Part shown: piece after piece, positions 16,562 to 25,396 of the stretch
Layout: each line of letters starts with the position of its first letter
Position numbering within the stretch: position 1 is the first letter of the stretch
DNA from: WRGA01 sp031553395
GTDB taxonomy: Bacteria > Bacteroidota > Bacteroidia > Bacteroidales > WRGA01
Direction: 5' to 3'
Assembly (NCBI GenBank): GCA_031553395.1
Contig: JAVBLR010000012.1
Location: 1-64,000, forward strand
DNA length: 64,000 bases
Notes under the pieces: generated by a model
What the model was told of the DNA's origin: nothing
Database searches by the model: none
Seen by the model: the letters and a program-made list of their open reading frames with translations, nothing else
Translations under genes and position numbers: made by a program

Positions 16562-17503
16562 ATGAATAAAGTTACTTGTTTAAGTGTTCTGGTACCTGTG
16601 TACAATGAAGAAGAATGTTTAAGTCTACTTCATGAAAGGTTGTCAAATGTGTTGGATAAAATACATTGTGATTCTGAGATTTTGTTTGTGAATGATGGAA
16701 GCTCTGATAATACATTGCAGATAATAGCCGGATTACAGAAAAAAGATTCAAGAATTGCATTTATTGATTTATCCCGTAATTACGGTAAAGAAATTGCAAT
16801 GGCTGCCGGAATTGATTATATCAAAGGAGATGCTTTGGTAATTATCGATGCAGATTTGCAAGATCCGCCGGAATTGATTTTCGAAATGCTGAAAGACATT
16901 GAAGACGGTTATGATGATGTATATGCCAAACGAATATCCCGCGATGGTGAAACATTTACTAAAAAACTAACTTCGAAAATATATTACCGCTGGTTGAAGA
17001 AAATATCGGATATTCCCATTCAGGAAGATACCGGTGATTATCGAATGTTTAGCAAAAGGGCAATTGATGCTTTACGGGAATTAAAAGAGTCGGAACGGAA
17101 TATGAAAGGCCTTTTTTCTTATATCGGATTTAAGAAAAAACCAATTATGTACGAACGCGACGCTCGAGTTGCCGGAGAAACTAAATGGAACTATTTGAAG
17201 CTTACAGGGCTTGCAGTTAAGGGATTGACTTCCTTTTCAATCACACCTTTACGGATAGTTTCGATTATGGGTTTTATTGTTTCTTTTTGTGCTTTCGTTT
17301 ATTTGATAGCCATCATTATCAAATCTATTTTATGGAATGACCCTGTAACCGGTTATCCGTCATTAATGTCTGTAATACTTTTCATTGGAGGAATACAATT
17401 ATTGGCGTTAGGTGTGATTGGCGAATATATCGGTATTATTTATTCCGAAACTAAAAAAAGGCCTATTTACTATATAAATGAGTATAATTCTGTAAAGCAG
17501 TGA
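16562..17503 (+). CDS. Glycosyltransferase family 2, GtrB/DPM1-like
   Basis: The 313-residue enzyme has an N-terminal GT2 domain with VLVPVYNEEECL, FVNDGSSDNT and the DxD-like IIDADLQDPPE, then DTGDYRMFSKRA, and two C-terminal transmembrane helices (about 225-250 and 262-285). This matches polyprenyl-phosphate glucosyl/mannosyl transferases such as GtrB. It should load a sugar onto undecaprenyl phosphate for the GtrA-type protein next to it. Confidence 0.9.
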   Translation: MNKVTCLSVLVPVYNEEECLSLLHERLSNVLDKIHCDSEILFVNDGSSDNTLQIIAGLQKKDSRIAFIDLSRNYGKEIAMAAGIDYIKGDALVIIDADLQDPPELIFEMLKDIEDGYDDVYAKRISRDGETFTKKLTSKIYYRWLKKISDIPIQEDTGDYRMFSKRAIDALRELKESERNMKGLFSYIGFKKKPIMYERDARVAGETKWNYLKLTGLAVKGLTSFSITPLRIVSIMGFIVSFCAFVYLIAIIIKSILWNDPVTGYPSLMSVILFIGGIQLLALGVIGEYIGIIYSETKKRPIYYINEYNSVKQ

Positions 17504-17551
17504 TCTTCATATAATAACAAATTTCAATAAATATTTATCAATCAATAACAA

Positions 17552-18616
17552 ATGAAATTAAACATAGCAGTATTGCCCGGAGACGGAATTGGAGAGGAAA
17601 TTGTTGCTCAAGCATTGGAAGTAACAAAAGCTATTTGTAAAAAATTCAATCACGAATTAACTTATAATAAAGCAATTGTTGGTGCTTGTGCCATTGATGC
17701 AGTTGGTAATCCGTATCCCGACGAAACACATGAATTATGCATGAATTCTGATGCGGTACTTTTTGGTGCAATAGGCGACCCGAAATACGATAATAATCCT
17801 TCGGCTAAAGTTCGTCCGGAGCAAGGATTGTTGGCAATGCGTAAAAAATTGGGATTATATGCCAATATTCGTCCGGTTACAACTTTTCCTTCGTTGATTC
17901 ATAAATCGCCTTTGAAAAATGAATTGATTGAAGGTGCTGATTTAATGTGTATTCGCGAATTAACAGGCGGAATCTATTTTGGCCGTCCGCAAGGCCGTAC
18001 CGAAGATGGAAATACAGCTTATGATACATGTGTTTATACCCGTGAGGAAATCGAACGCATCGTTCGTTTGGCGTATGAGTATGCGCAAAAACGCCGGAAT
18101 AAGGTAACCATTGTTGACAAAGCAAATGTATTGGCGACTTCCCGTTTGTGGCGAGAAGTAAGTCAGGAAATCGAAAAGGAATTTCCGAATGTCGAAACCG
18201 AATATATGTTTGTGGATAATGTTGCTATGCAATTGGTTCAATGGCCAAAGCGTTTCGATGTTGTGGTAACGGAGAATATGTTTGGTGATATTTTAACCGA
18301 CGAAGCTTCTGTAATTACAGGTTCATTGGGAATGCTTCCTTCTGCATCGGTTGGTATTCATACTTCGGTTTTCGAACCGATTCACGGTTCTTACCCGCAA
18401 GCAGCAGGAAAAGACATTGCGAATCCATTAGCAACAATTTTATCAGCCGCATTGATGTTTGAATATGCATTCGGATTAATGGAAGAAGGCGCTTTAATCC
18501 GTAAAGCTGTTGATGCATCCATGGACGCTGGAATCGTTACGGAAGATATTGCCACGGGAAAAGCGTACAAAACATCCGAAGTCGGCAAATGGATTGTTGA
18601 TTATATCTCGAAATAG
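17552..18616 (+). CDS. leuB: 3-isopropylmalate dehydrogenase
   Basis: The 354-residue enzyme oxidises and decarboxylates 3-isopropylmalate in leucine synthesis. It shows PGDGIGEEI at the start, ELTGGIYFG with the substrate-binding region, and ENMFGDILTDEASVITGSLG with metal-binding Asp residues. It is encoded about 10 kb from, and on the opposite strand to, the leuA-leuC-leuD operon of the same pathway, so it must be regulated separately. Confidence 0.96.
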   Translation: MKLNIAVLPGDGIGEEIVAQALEVTKAICKKFNHELTYNKAIVGACAIDAVGNPYPDETHELCMNSDAVLFGAIGDPKYDNNPSAKVRPEQGLLAMRKKLGLYANIRPVTTFPSLIHKSPLKNELIEGADLMCIRELTGGIYFGRPQGRTEDGNTAYDTCVYTREEIERIVRLAYEYAQKRRNKVTIVDKANVLATSRLWREVSQEIEKEFPNVETEYMFVDNVAMQLVQWPKRFDVVVTENMFGDILTDEASVITGSLGMLPSASVGIHTSVFEPIHGSYPQAAGKDIANPLATILSAALMFEYAFGLMEEGALIRKAVDASMDAGIVTEDIATGKAYKTSEVGKWIVDYISK

Positions 18617-18704
18617 TTAAAAGTTAAGAGTTAAGAGTTAAAAGTTGGTAGCATTTGCAATTTTTACCTTAACTCTTAACTCTTAACTCTTAACTCTTAA
18701 CTTT
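18615..18704. repeat. Inverted arms of 7-base phased words (TTAACTC type)
   Basis: Left arm 18615-18647 (agttaag/agttaag/agttaaa) and right arm 18668-18704 (five ttaactc-type words) are complementary and in strict 7-base phase. The left arm starts at the leuB stop codon and the right arm ends one base before the mnmA ATG. Confidence 0.9.
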
Positions 18705-18705
18705 C

Positions 18706-19770
18706 ATGAATATTGCTGCACTTGTTTCCGGGGGTGTTGATAGTTCGGTTATCGTACATCAACTAAAAGAAGCCGGTTATAATCCAACCATTTTTTATAT
18801 TAAAATAGGGATGGAGGATGAACATGGTTATATTGATTGTCCTTCGGAAGAAGATATTGAAATCACTACGTATATTGCAAAGAAATACGGATGCAAATTT
18901 GAAGTCGTTTCTTTGCATGAAGAATATTGGGATAATGTTGTCAGTTATACGATTGATGCGGTAAAGCGCGGACTTACGCCCAATCCGGATATGATGTGCA
19001 ATAAACTGATTAAATTCGGATGTTTCGAACAAAAATGGGGAAAAGATTTCGATAAAATCGCTACCGGACATTATGCTACGACTACAGAAATAGACAATAA
19101 AATCTATCTTTCTACAGCCAAAGACAAAGTAAAAGACCAGACTTACTTTCTTGGGCAAATAAATTATTTGCAAGTTTCCAAATTGATGTTTCCCATTGGC
19201 GATTTGCTGAAAAGTGAAGTTCGCCAAATAGCAGCTGAGCAAAAACTTCCAAGTGCACAACGCAAGGATAGTCAAGGCATCTGTTTTTTGGGAAAGATTA
19301 ATTACAATGATTTTATCCGCAGATATTTAGGCGAAAAAGAAGGCTGTATTATTGAATTGGAAACGGGCAAAAAGGTAGGAAAGCATAAAGGATATTGGTT
19401 TCACACTATCGGACAACGTAAAGGGTTGAGATTAAGCGGTGGACCATGGTTTGTTATTAAAAAAGATATTGAACAAAATATTGTTTATGTATCTAATGGT
19501 TATGACCCTGAAACTCAATACGGAAAAGTAGTAAATCTCGGCGCGTTCGAATTTATTACAGAAGATGTTTGGGGTAATTTTAATGACGAAAAGGTTATTA
19601 CTTTTAAGATTCGCCATACACCCGATTTCACAAATGGTAAATTAACCCGTATCGGAGATATATACCGCATTCAATCCGAAGATAAAATTCAGGGAATAGC
19701 CTCCGGGCAGTTCGGTGTAATATATGATGAGGAATCCCGGCTTTGTTTAGGTAGTGGAGTAATTATATAA
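18706..19770 (+). CDS. mnmA: tRNA-uridine 2-sulfurtransferase MnmA
   Basis: The 354-residue enzyme thiolates U34 of Lys, Glu and Gln tRNAs. It has the PP-loop SGGVDSS at residues 8-14, the first catalytic Cys in NPDMMCNKLIKF (near 103) and the persulfide-forming Cys in QGICFLGK (near 192), then the C-terminal beta-barrel. Both active cysteines are present. Some Bacteroidetes encode two MnmA paralogues; this looks like one complete copy. Confidence 0.93.
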   Translation: MNIAALVSGGVDSSVIVHQLKEAGYNPTIFYIKIGMEDEHGYIDCPSEEDIEITTYIAKKYGCKFEVVSLHEEYWDNVVSYTIDAVKRGLTPNPDMMCNKLIKFGCFEQKWGKDFDKIATGHYATTTEIDNKIYLSTAKDKVKDQTYFLGQINYLQVSKLMFPIGDLLKSEVRQIAAEQKLPSAQRKDSQGICFLGKINYNDFIRRYLGEKEGCIIELETGKKVGKHKGYWFHTIGQRKGLRLSGGPWFVIKKDIEQNIVYVSNGYDPETQYGKVVNLGAFEFITEDVWGNFNDEKVITFKIRHTPDFTNGKLTRIGDIYRIQSEDKIQGIASGQFGVIYDEESRLCLGSGVII

Positions 19771-19773
19771 CAG

Positions 19774-19815
19774 CCTCTCCAAAATCCTCCCCCAAAGGGA
19801 GGACTTTGGAGAGGT
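19774..19815. repeat. Palindrome CTCTCCAAA...TTTGGAGAG
   Basis: CTCTCCAAAATCCTCCC pairs with GGGAGGACTTTGGAGAG across a 5-7-base loop, starting 4 bases after the mnmA stop. It could work as a terminator-like hairpin. It resembles dispersed GC-rich palindromes I recall from other Bacteroidetes. Confidence 0.7.
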
Positions 19816-19827
19816 GGAATATTCAAG

Positions 19828-19854
19828 TAGGGACAGACCCATGTGTCTGCCCTA
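19828..19854. repeat. Palindrome TAGGGACAGAC...GTCTGCCCTA
   Basis: A short imperfect hairpin of a different sequence family (TAGGG-ACAGAC against GTCTG-CCCTA), in the same gap as the palindrome at 19774. A further GC-rich arm-like stretch (GCAGCTCCC to GGGGGGAGAGGC) covers 19902-19940, just before the nitroreductase. Confidence 0.6.
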
Positions 19855-19947
19855 TTTTCAAAATGATGAGCAATGTGCCAAATGTATTATTAACGAGACT
19901 TCGCAGCTCCCTTTCTATGGGAGAGGGCGGGGGGAGAGGCTTTTATT

Positions 19948-20502
19948 ATGAAAACTTTCAGTGAACTTGCAAAATCAAGACGTAGTACGCGCAAATATAC
20001 ATCCGAAGAATTAACCCCTGAAGAAGTGGAATTGTTAATGAAAGCGGCATTAATGTCACCAACGTCCAAGAATTCGCACTCGTGGGAATTTATTTTGGTT
20101 GATGACAAAGACAAACTAGCTCAATTAGCTTTATGTAAAGCTCATGGGGCAAATTTCGTTGAGAATGCAGCATTGGCCGTTGTTGTTGCGGCAGATCCCG
20201 AAAAAAGCGAAGTGTGGATAGAAGATGCTTCTATTGCTTCAATTATGCTTCAATTGCAAGCAGAAGATATGGGATTGGGTTCTTGTTGGGTGCAAATACG
20301 AAATCGATTTGCTGCAAATGGAGGAACTTCAGAAGATTATATCCGCGAGCTATTGGGTATTCCGGCAAATATAAATATTTTGTCTATAATTGCTATCGGT
20401 AAAAAGGGAGAAGAACGAAAACCCTTTGATGAAAACCGCTTACTTTGGGAAAAACTACATTTAAACAATTGGACTGTAGATTCTAATGACTTTTTAGCTT
20501 AA
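19948..20502 (+). CDS. Nitroreductase family FMN-dependent oxidoreductase
   Basis: The 184-residue protein has the FMN-binding N-terminus SRRSTRKYTSEELT, the second motif SPTSKNSHSWEFILVDD and the GLGSCWVQIR segment that precedes the C-terminal half, with IAIGKKGEERKP near the end. Members are homodimeric flavoproteins reducing quinones or nitro compounds with NAD(P)H. The physiological substrate is not evident. Confidence 0.88.
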   Translation: MKTFSELAKSRRSTRKYTSEELTPEEVELLMKAALMSPTSKNSHSWEFILVDDKDKLAQLALCKAHGANFVENAALAVVVAADPEKSEVWIEDASIASIMLQLQAEDMGLGSCWVQIRNRFAANGGTSEDYIRELLGIPANINILSIIAIGKKGEERKPFDENRLLWEKLHLNNWTVDSNDFLA

Positions 20503-20540
20503 CTTTGAACACATTATTTATAAAATACAATTAATATTAT

Positions 20541-20891
20541 ATGGCTAAAGGTAAAATTCTCCAACAAAAAGATTCTCGCTTAGCGGTGGGTGCATCTTTG
20601 TTACTCATTGGAGTTCTATTTTTGTTGGATAAAGTTGGATTTTTTTCGTTTCTTCCTGCTTCTGTTAGAGATTTTGTGATGGATTGGCGGAATTTCTTTT
20701 TTTATGTAGGAATTATTTTCCTTTTTACGAAAAAAGATAAAATGATGGGAGTGATATTAATTCTCCTCGGGCTTGTATTCTATTTTAAAACAATCTTCGG
20801 ATATTTTCAAGGCTTAGGCGATTTGATTGGTCCAGTTATATTGATTATAATTGGTGGAGCATTGGTATTTGTTGCTTATCGGAGAAAATAG
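20541..20891 (+). CDS. Small membrane protein, LiaF-TM/DUF5668-like
   Basis: The 116-residue protein has four hydrophobic segments arranged as two hairpins: LAVGASLLLIGVLFLLDKVG, then FFFYVGIIFLF, MGVILILLGLVFYF and IGPVILIIIGGALVFVAY. The repeated G-x-x-L-L-I-G pattern is that of the LiaF transmembrane domain. Function is unknown; the family is often found with envelope-stress genes. It overlaps no neighbour and is followed 12 bases later by a GNAT gene. Confidence 0.65.
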   Translation: MAKGKILQQKDSRLAVGASLLLIGVLFLLDKVGFFSFLPASVRDFVMDWRNFFFYVGIIFLFTKKDKMMGVILILLGLVFYFKTIFGYFQGLGDLIGPVILIIIGGALVFVAYRRK

Positions 20892-20903
20892 ATATTTATA
20901 AAG

Positions 20904-21173
20904 ATGGAAGATATAATTAAACATAATGAAAATGAATTCCGGTTTGAGTTGGAAAAGGAAGAATTGATTGCTTATGTGCAATATAAAATTCATGGAAAGG
21001 ATATGCTATTTACTCATACTATAGTTCCTAAAGAACTTGAAGGGAAAGGCATTGGCTCTACATTGGTAAAACATGCATTGGATTATGCATTGGTAAATAA
21101 TTATAAAATTGTTCCTATTTGCCCTTTTGTAAAAGTGTATGTTGAAAGGCATCCGGAATATCAAACTCAATAG
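20904..21173 (+). CDS. Small GNAT-like N-acetyltransferase (YidJ/Gtn type)
   Basis: The 89-residue protein carries the acetyl-CoA loop GKGIGSTLVKHALDYA and a C-terminal VPICPFVKVYVERHPEY, the signature of the short YjdJ/NATD1-like acetyltransferases (DUF1289-free type). These are minimal GNAT folds; the substrate is unknown. It is probably co-transcribed with the membrane protein before it. Confidence 0.82.
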   Translation: MEDIIKHNENEFRFELEKEELIAYVQYKIHGKDMLFTHTIVPKELEGKGIGSTLVKHALDYALVNNYKIVPICPFVKVYVERHPEYQTQ

Positions 21174-21208
21174 ATTTATTTTGATTCTTAACTTTAATAA
21201 CTATACAA

Positions 21209-21823
21209 ATGAATTACTTCTATTCCGAACCGAATTTCTTTTACAAAACAATCTTATTGAAAGACAAGCAATTTGTAGCAGTTGATGAAGTATTCGAAAA
21301 CGAAGAAAAACTGCAAGAATATCTTTCAAAAGAGAAGAAAAGCATGTTGGATTCAGTTATCCAGGGCAATATCGATGATGTCTTTAAAATCAGAGTTTTT
21401 GATAAAGATATGGGATTTCAGTTTTTCTTTCCGGATGATAAACAGAAAGAGGAAAAAGGCTATTTTCAATTCTCTTCGGAAGAAAAATTTAACGAGGCTT
21501 TGAATTTCTTTTTAGCAGATAAAAAAGCGAGAAGGTCTATCGAAAAAAAATCTCAGATAGCAGCGAATATCAAAACTTTGATGGCTCCTATTATTGCGCT
21601 GATATTTACAATTTCTTTGTTCTTGGCTGCTCAGCAGGAAAATCTCAGAATCAGTGGTTCGCGTAGAGGGCTTAAAACAATTCTTGCCAATATCGCCATG
21701 ACTTTAGGGCCTACCGGTTCTCTTATTGCCGGAGGAATTGTTACAATTATCTTAGCATTCTTTGCGTACAAAAAACTGAAAGAAAGCGCAAGGGAAGTTG
21801 TTACTTATATAGTTGATAAATAA
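21209..21823 (+). CDS. Hypothetical membrane protein
   Basis: The 204-residue protein has a charged cytoplasmic N-terminal part of about 120 residues (rich in Lys/Glu, with FQFFFPDDKQKEEKGYFQF), then two transmembrane helices (about 128-145 and 170-192) separated by a loop. I recognise no family. It follows the GNAT gene by 35 bases and may be in its operon. Confidence 0.55.
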   Translation: MNYFYSEPNFFYKTILLKDKQFVAVDEVFENEEKLQEYLSKEKKSMLDSVIQGNIDDVFKIRVFDKDMGFQFFFPDDKQKEEKGYFQFSSEEKFNEALNFFLADKKARRSIEKKSQIAANIKTLMAPIIALIFTISLFLAAQQENLRISGSRRGLKTILANIAMTLGPTGSLIAGGIVTIILAFFAYKKLKESAREVVTYIVDK

Positions 21824-21910
21824 TGTGTCAATTATTTAATATGCCAATGTGCCAATTGGATAGAATGTATTTTCATTGGCACATTGACAAATTCAAACAT
21901 CGGCATATTA
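21824..21910. repeat. Inverted arms of 8-base phased words (TGCCAAT type)
   Basis: Left arm 21824-21857 (atgccaat/gtgccaat) and right arm 21872-21910 (cattggca/cattgaca ... cggcatatta) belong to the same word family as 10165-10255 and 33095-33174. The right arm contains the stop codon of thiH, so the element also lies between convergent genes. Confidence 0.8.
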
Positions 21911-23023
21911 ATCCAACGCTTTATCCCAATCTTTCCAAACTACTTCATATCCATTTTTTTTAACGGCATCGAAAACTTCATCCGGATTACGGTCGTCATT
22001 TACCGAAAATTGTTCCAATGCTTGCGGATAGGTTGCATAGCCTCCCGGGTCGGTCTTCGAACCTGCACTCATCGATGTAACTCCCAACGACATCATATTA
22101 TCCCGGAAATGCTGATTTTCGCGGGTTGATAATGCCAATTCAACGTCATGGTCGAAAATGCGGAATGCAAATATCAATTGAGCTAATTCTTTATCCGACA
22201 TTACAACATTCGGCTGAAAAATGTTTCCTTCATGTGGACGCATTCGCGGAAAGGAAATCGAATATTTCGTTTTCCAGTATTTCTTTTGCAGATAACGCAA
22301 ATGATAGGCCATCATTGCAACATCTGTACGCCAATCTTCCAATCCGATTAAAACGCCCAATCCCATTTTATGGATTCCAGCTTTGCCAATGCGGTCGAAC
22401 GTATCGAGCCTCCAGTCAAATTTTGACTTCATGCCTTTGGGATGATACGTTTTGTATTGTTCCTTATTATATGTTTCCTGATAACAATAAACGGTATTTA
22501 CCCCCACTTTTTCGAGCCTTGCATATTCATCTTCTTTCAATGGTTGAACTTCAATTGACACAGAAGAAAAATACGGTTTTACCAATCGAATTGCATTTTC
22601 AATATAATCAATTCCGGCATCGCGCGGATTTTCTCCGGTCACCAACAATAAATGCTGAAAATTCCCAATTGCTTTGATTGCTTTTACTTCTTCCAGGATT
22701 TCTTCATCTGTTAAAATAATGCGTTGAATGGGATTGTTGTGATTGAATCCGCAGTATACACAATGGTTTACGCAGGAATTAGTCAAATACAACGGCACAT
22801 AAAACTGGATTGTTTTTCCGAAACGTTGTTGTGTATATTTCCGGCTGAGTGCTGCCATTGGCTCCAAATAAGCCGATGCTGCCGGAGAAATCAGTGCCAT
22901 AAAATCAGTTACATCAAGCATTTGTTTGCCTAATGCCCGTTCTACATCTGCAGAAGTTTTGGCATAAATCTGCTTTGTAGTCTCAATCCAATTGGATTGA
23001 GATATTTCTTCTATAAAATTCAT
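21908..23023 (-). CDS. thiH: 2-iminoacetate synthase ThiH
   Basis: The 371-residue radical SAM enzyme cleaves tyrosine to dehydroglycine for the thiazole ring of thiamin, the oxygen-sensitive route. The cluster motif CVNHCVYCGF lies near residue 85, followed by the GENPRDAG loop and MGLGVLIGLEDWR. Its presence instead of glycine oxidase ThiO fits an anaerobic or microaerophilic organism. It is the last gene of the thiamin operon. Confidence 0.95.
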   Translation of the reverse strand: MNFIEEISQSNWIETTKQIYAKTSADVERALGKQMLDVTDFMALISPAASAYLEPMAALSRKYTQQRFGKTIQFYVPLYLTNSCVNHCVYCGFNHNNPIQRIILTDEEILEEVKAIKAIGNFQHLLLVTGENPRDAGIDYIENAIRLVKPYFSSVSIEVQPLKEDEYARLEKVGVNTVYCYQETYNKEQYKTYHPKGMKSKFDWRLDTFDRIGKAGIHKMGLGVLIGLEDWRTDVAMMAYHLRYLQKKYWKTKYSISFPRMRPHEGNIFQPNVVMSDKELAQLIFAFRIFDHDVELALSTRENQHFRDNMMSLGVTSMSAGSKTDPGGYATYPQALEQFSVNDDRNPDEVFDAVKKNGYEVVWKDWDKALD

Positions 23024-23031
23024 AATCTTTT

Positions 23032-23100
23032 AGTTACAAGATCCAAGTTGACAAGATACAGGTGCGTTAACTTGTATCTTGTATCTCGTCAACTTGTACT
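23032..23100. repeat. Inverted arms of 7-base phased words (ACAAGAT/CTTGTAT type)
   Basis: Left arm 23032-23061 (acaagat/acaagat words) and right arm 23066-23100 (cttgtat/cttgtat/ctcgtca/acttgta) fill the thiC-thiH gap. The operon is thus interrupted by a hairpin element of 7-base phase. Confidence 0.8.
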
Positions 23101-23105
23101 TTCTT

Positions 23106-24782
23106 TTACATATCACATTTTACCGATTGAGACAAACGCATAGCACAAAAATTAGGGCCACACATGGTACAATAATCTTCATCCGATTTCGAACCGATTT
23201 TATAATATTCCAATGCCCGTTCTGGATCAAGTGACAAATTGAATTGGTCTTTCCATCGAAATTCAAACCGGGCTTTACTCAATGCATTATCACGCACAGT
23301 TGCTCCGGGATGCCCTTTTGCTAAATCTGCCGCGTGAGCCGCTATTTTATAGGCAATAATCCCATTGCGGACATCCTCTTTGTCGGGTAATCCCAAATGT
23401 TCTTTTGGAGTTACATAACAAATCATTGCTGTTCCCATCCACGCAATCTGTGCAGCTCCGATTGCCGATGTAATATGGTCGTAGCCGGGTGCAATATCCG
23501 TAGTCAACGGGCCTAATGTATAAAATGGCGCACCATGGCATGAAGCGAGTTGCCTGTCCATATTTTCTTTAATCTTATGCATCGGAACGTGTCCAGGCCC
23601 TTCGATAATTACCTGAACATTCTGCTCCCAAGCTTGTTTTGTTAAAATTCCCAACGCATCCAATTCTGCAAATTGGGCAGCATCATTGGCATCAAATGTT
23701 GAACCCGGACGTAATCCGTCTCCTAAAGAAACAGCAACATCATATGATTTTAAGATTTGGCAGATTTCATCAAAATGAGTAAACAAGAAATTTTCCTGAT
23801 TATGTAGTTGCATCCATTTTGACATGATAGAACCGCCGCGGGATACGATTCCGGTTAATCTTTTCATTGCCAATGGAACATGTGCTTTTAACAGTCCGGC
23901 GTGAATCGTAAAATAATCTACACCTTGTTCGGCTTGTTCGATTAATGTGTCGCGGTAAATTTCCCAAGTCAATGCTTCGATATTTCCGTCAACCTTTTCC
24001 AATGCTTGGTAAATAGGAACAGTTCCCACCGGAACAGGACAATTTCGAATAATCCATTCCCGTGTTTCATGAATATGGTTTCCGGTTGATAAATCCATCA
24101 ATGTATCTCCGCCCCAACGGCAACTCCAAACAGCTTTTTCGACTTCTTCTTCAATACCTGAAGACATCGCCGAATTACCGATATTCGTATTTATTTTTAC
24201 TGAGAAATTTCGTCCGATAATCATTGGTTCGGCTTCGGGATGATTGATATTTGCCGGAATAATAGCTCTTCCTGCAGCAACTTCGTCCCGCACAAATTCG
24301 GGAGTAATATAGGTTTCAATTCCCAATGCCTCATTATTTACATTTTCCCGGATGGCAACATATTCCATTTCAGGCGTAATAATACCTTGTTTGGCATAAT
24401 ACATTTGCGAGATTTCTTTTCCCTGCTTGGCACGATATGGAAGCTGAATATGCTCAAAACGGAGTTTATCCAAATTTTTGTCATTTAACCGGGCCTTTCC
24501 ATATTCGGAAGAAATTTCAGGTAGTTCCTCCACATCACCACGTTTGACAATCCATTCTTCCCGTAAGCGTGGAATACCTTTTTTCAAATCAATTTTCACA
24601 TTTGGGTCAGAAAAAGCACCACTTGTATCATAAAGAACAACAGGTGGATTTTTCTCGGCTTTTCGTTCCTCTTTTTCTATTCGGATAGTGTCGGTCAAAA
24701 GCACTTGCCGCATTCCAACCTTTATATCATGAATTTTCCCTTTTATATAAATCTTTTCGGATGATGGATATGGTTTTATCAT
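23106..24782 (-). CDS. thiC: Phosphomethylpyrimidine synthase ThiC
   Basis: The 558-residue radical SAM enzyme rearranges AIR to HMP phosphate. The C-terminal [4Fe-4S] motif CTMCGPNFC is present, as are the conserved SLGDGLRPGS and GPGHVPMHKI active-site segments. It is somewhat shorter than the E. coli protein (631 residues), as in other Bacteroidetes. It is downstream of a GNAT gene and upstream of thiH on the minus strand. Confidence 0.97.
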   Translation of the reverse strand: MIKPYPSSEKIYIKGKIHDIKVGMRQVLLTDTIRIEKEERKAEKNPPVVLYDTSGAFSDPNVKIDLKKGIPRLREEWIVKRGDVEELPEISSEYGKARLNDKNLDKLRFEHIQLPYRAKQGKEISQMYYAKQGIITPEMEYVAIRENVNNEALGIETYITPEFVRDEVAAGRAIIPANINHPEAEPMIIGRNFSVKINTNIGNSAMSSGIEEEVEKAVWSCRWGGDTLMDLSTGNHIHETREWIIRNCPVPVGTVPIYQALEKVDGNIEALTWEIYRDTLIEQAEQGVDYFTIHAGLLKAHVPLAMKRLTGIVSRGGSIMSKWMQLHNQENFLFTHFDEICQILKSYDVAVSLGDGLRPGSTFDANDAAQFAELDALGILTKQAWEQNVQVIIEGPGHVPMHKIKENMDRQLASCHGAPFYTLGPLTTDIAPGYDHITSAIGAAQIAWMGTAMICYVTPKEHLGLPDKEDVRNGIIAYKIAAHAADLAKGHPGATVRDNALSKARFEFRWKDQFNLSLDPERALEYYKIGSKSDEDYCTMCGPNFCAMRLSQSVKCDM

Positions 24783-24842
24783 TTTTGATACGTTATTTTC
24801 AGACAGATTTGATTCTGTTGATTTTTAATAAAGTTTGATTGG

Positions 24843-25319
24843 TTAACACACAAAATAGTCCATGTCGCCATGAACATCTTTAAATCCGTATTTTTCATAA
24901 AGAGGCTTGCCCATATCGGTAGCGTTCAATGTTATCTTTTTATAACCAAGCTGTTTAGCCTCTTCAACAATCCTCTTGAATAATTCGCTCCCGATTCCCC
25001 GATTGCGATACATTGGAGAAGTATAAATATTCATTATAAATGCAATTTTTCCATCAAGAATACGATACAAGGGTGGAATTACCGAGAAACTCAATCCACT
25101 TGTTGCTATAATTTCTTCATTATCAAGAGCAATCCATGATACAAATGTATTATCACAAAGTGCTTTTTTGAAATATTCAAGACTCATTTGTTCAACAATA
25201 ATTCTTTCCTCTTCAGAAGGCACATTATTGATTTCTTTCAGAAAAATACTGCGTATTTCCGCCAATTTTTCTGCATCTGATAAAGTGGCTTTTCTGTATG
25301 TAATTATTCCGTTTATCAT
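24843..25319 (-). CDS. GNAT family N-acetyltransferase
   Basis: The 158-residue protein has the GNAT acetyl-CoA motif RNRGIGSELFKRIVEEA and the C-terminal ITLNATDMGKPLYEKYGF. It sits between thiG and thiC on the same strand although no thiamin step needs an acetyltransferase of this type. It may be a passenger gene in the operon. Confidence 0.88.
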   Translation of the reverse strand: MINGIITYRKATLSDAEKLAEIRSIFLKEINNVPSEEERIIVEQMSLEYFKKALCDNTFVSWIALDNEEIIATSGLSFSVIPPLYRILDGKIAFIMNIYTSPMYRNRGIGSELFKRIVEEAKQLGYKKITLNATDMGKPLYEKYGFKDVHGDMDYFVC

Positions 25320-25396
25320 TTTTATTTGTTTTTATTTTAATTATTGCATTTTCCGCTTGTAGTTATAATAAGCTGAAAATAAGCGCGTTATTTACT

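Noticed and set aside
14626..17503. Complete O-antigen or capsule cluster
   Set aside because: Only three genes (DUF6056, GtrA, GT2) are present, flanked by housekeeping genes; no polymerase, Wzx or nucleotide-sugar genes.
18615..18704. CRISPR-like or microsatellite slippage tract
   Set aside because: The 7-base words form two complementary arms with a unique spacer; a simple slippage tract would give one arm only.
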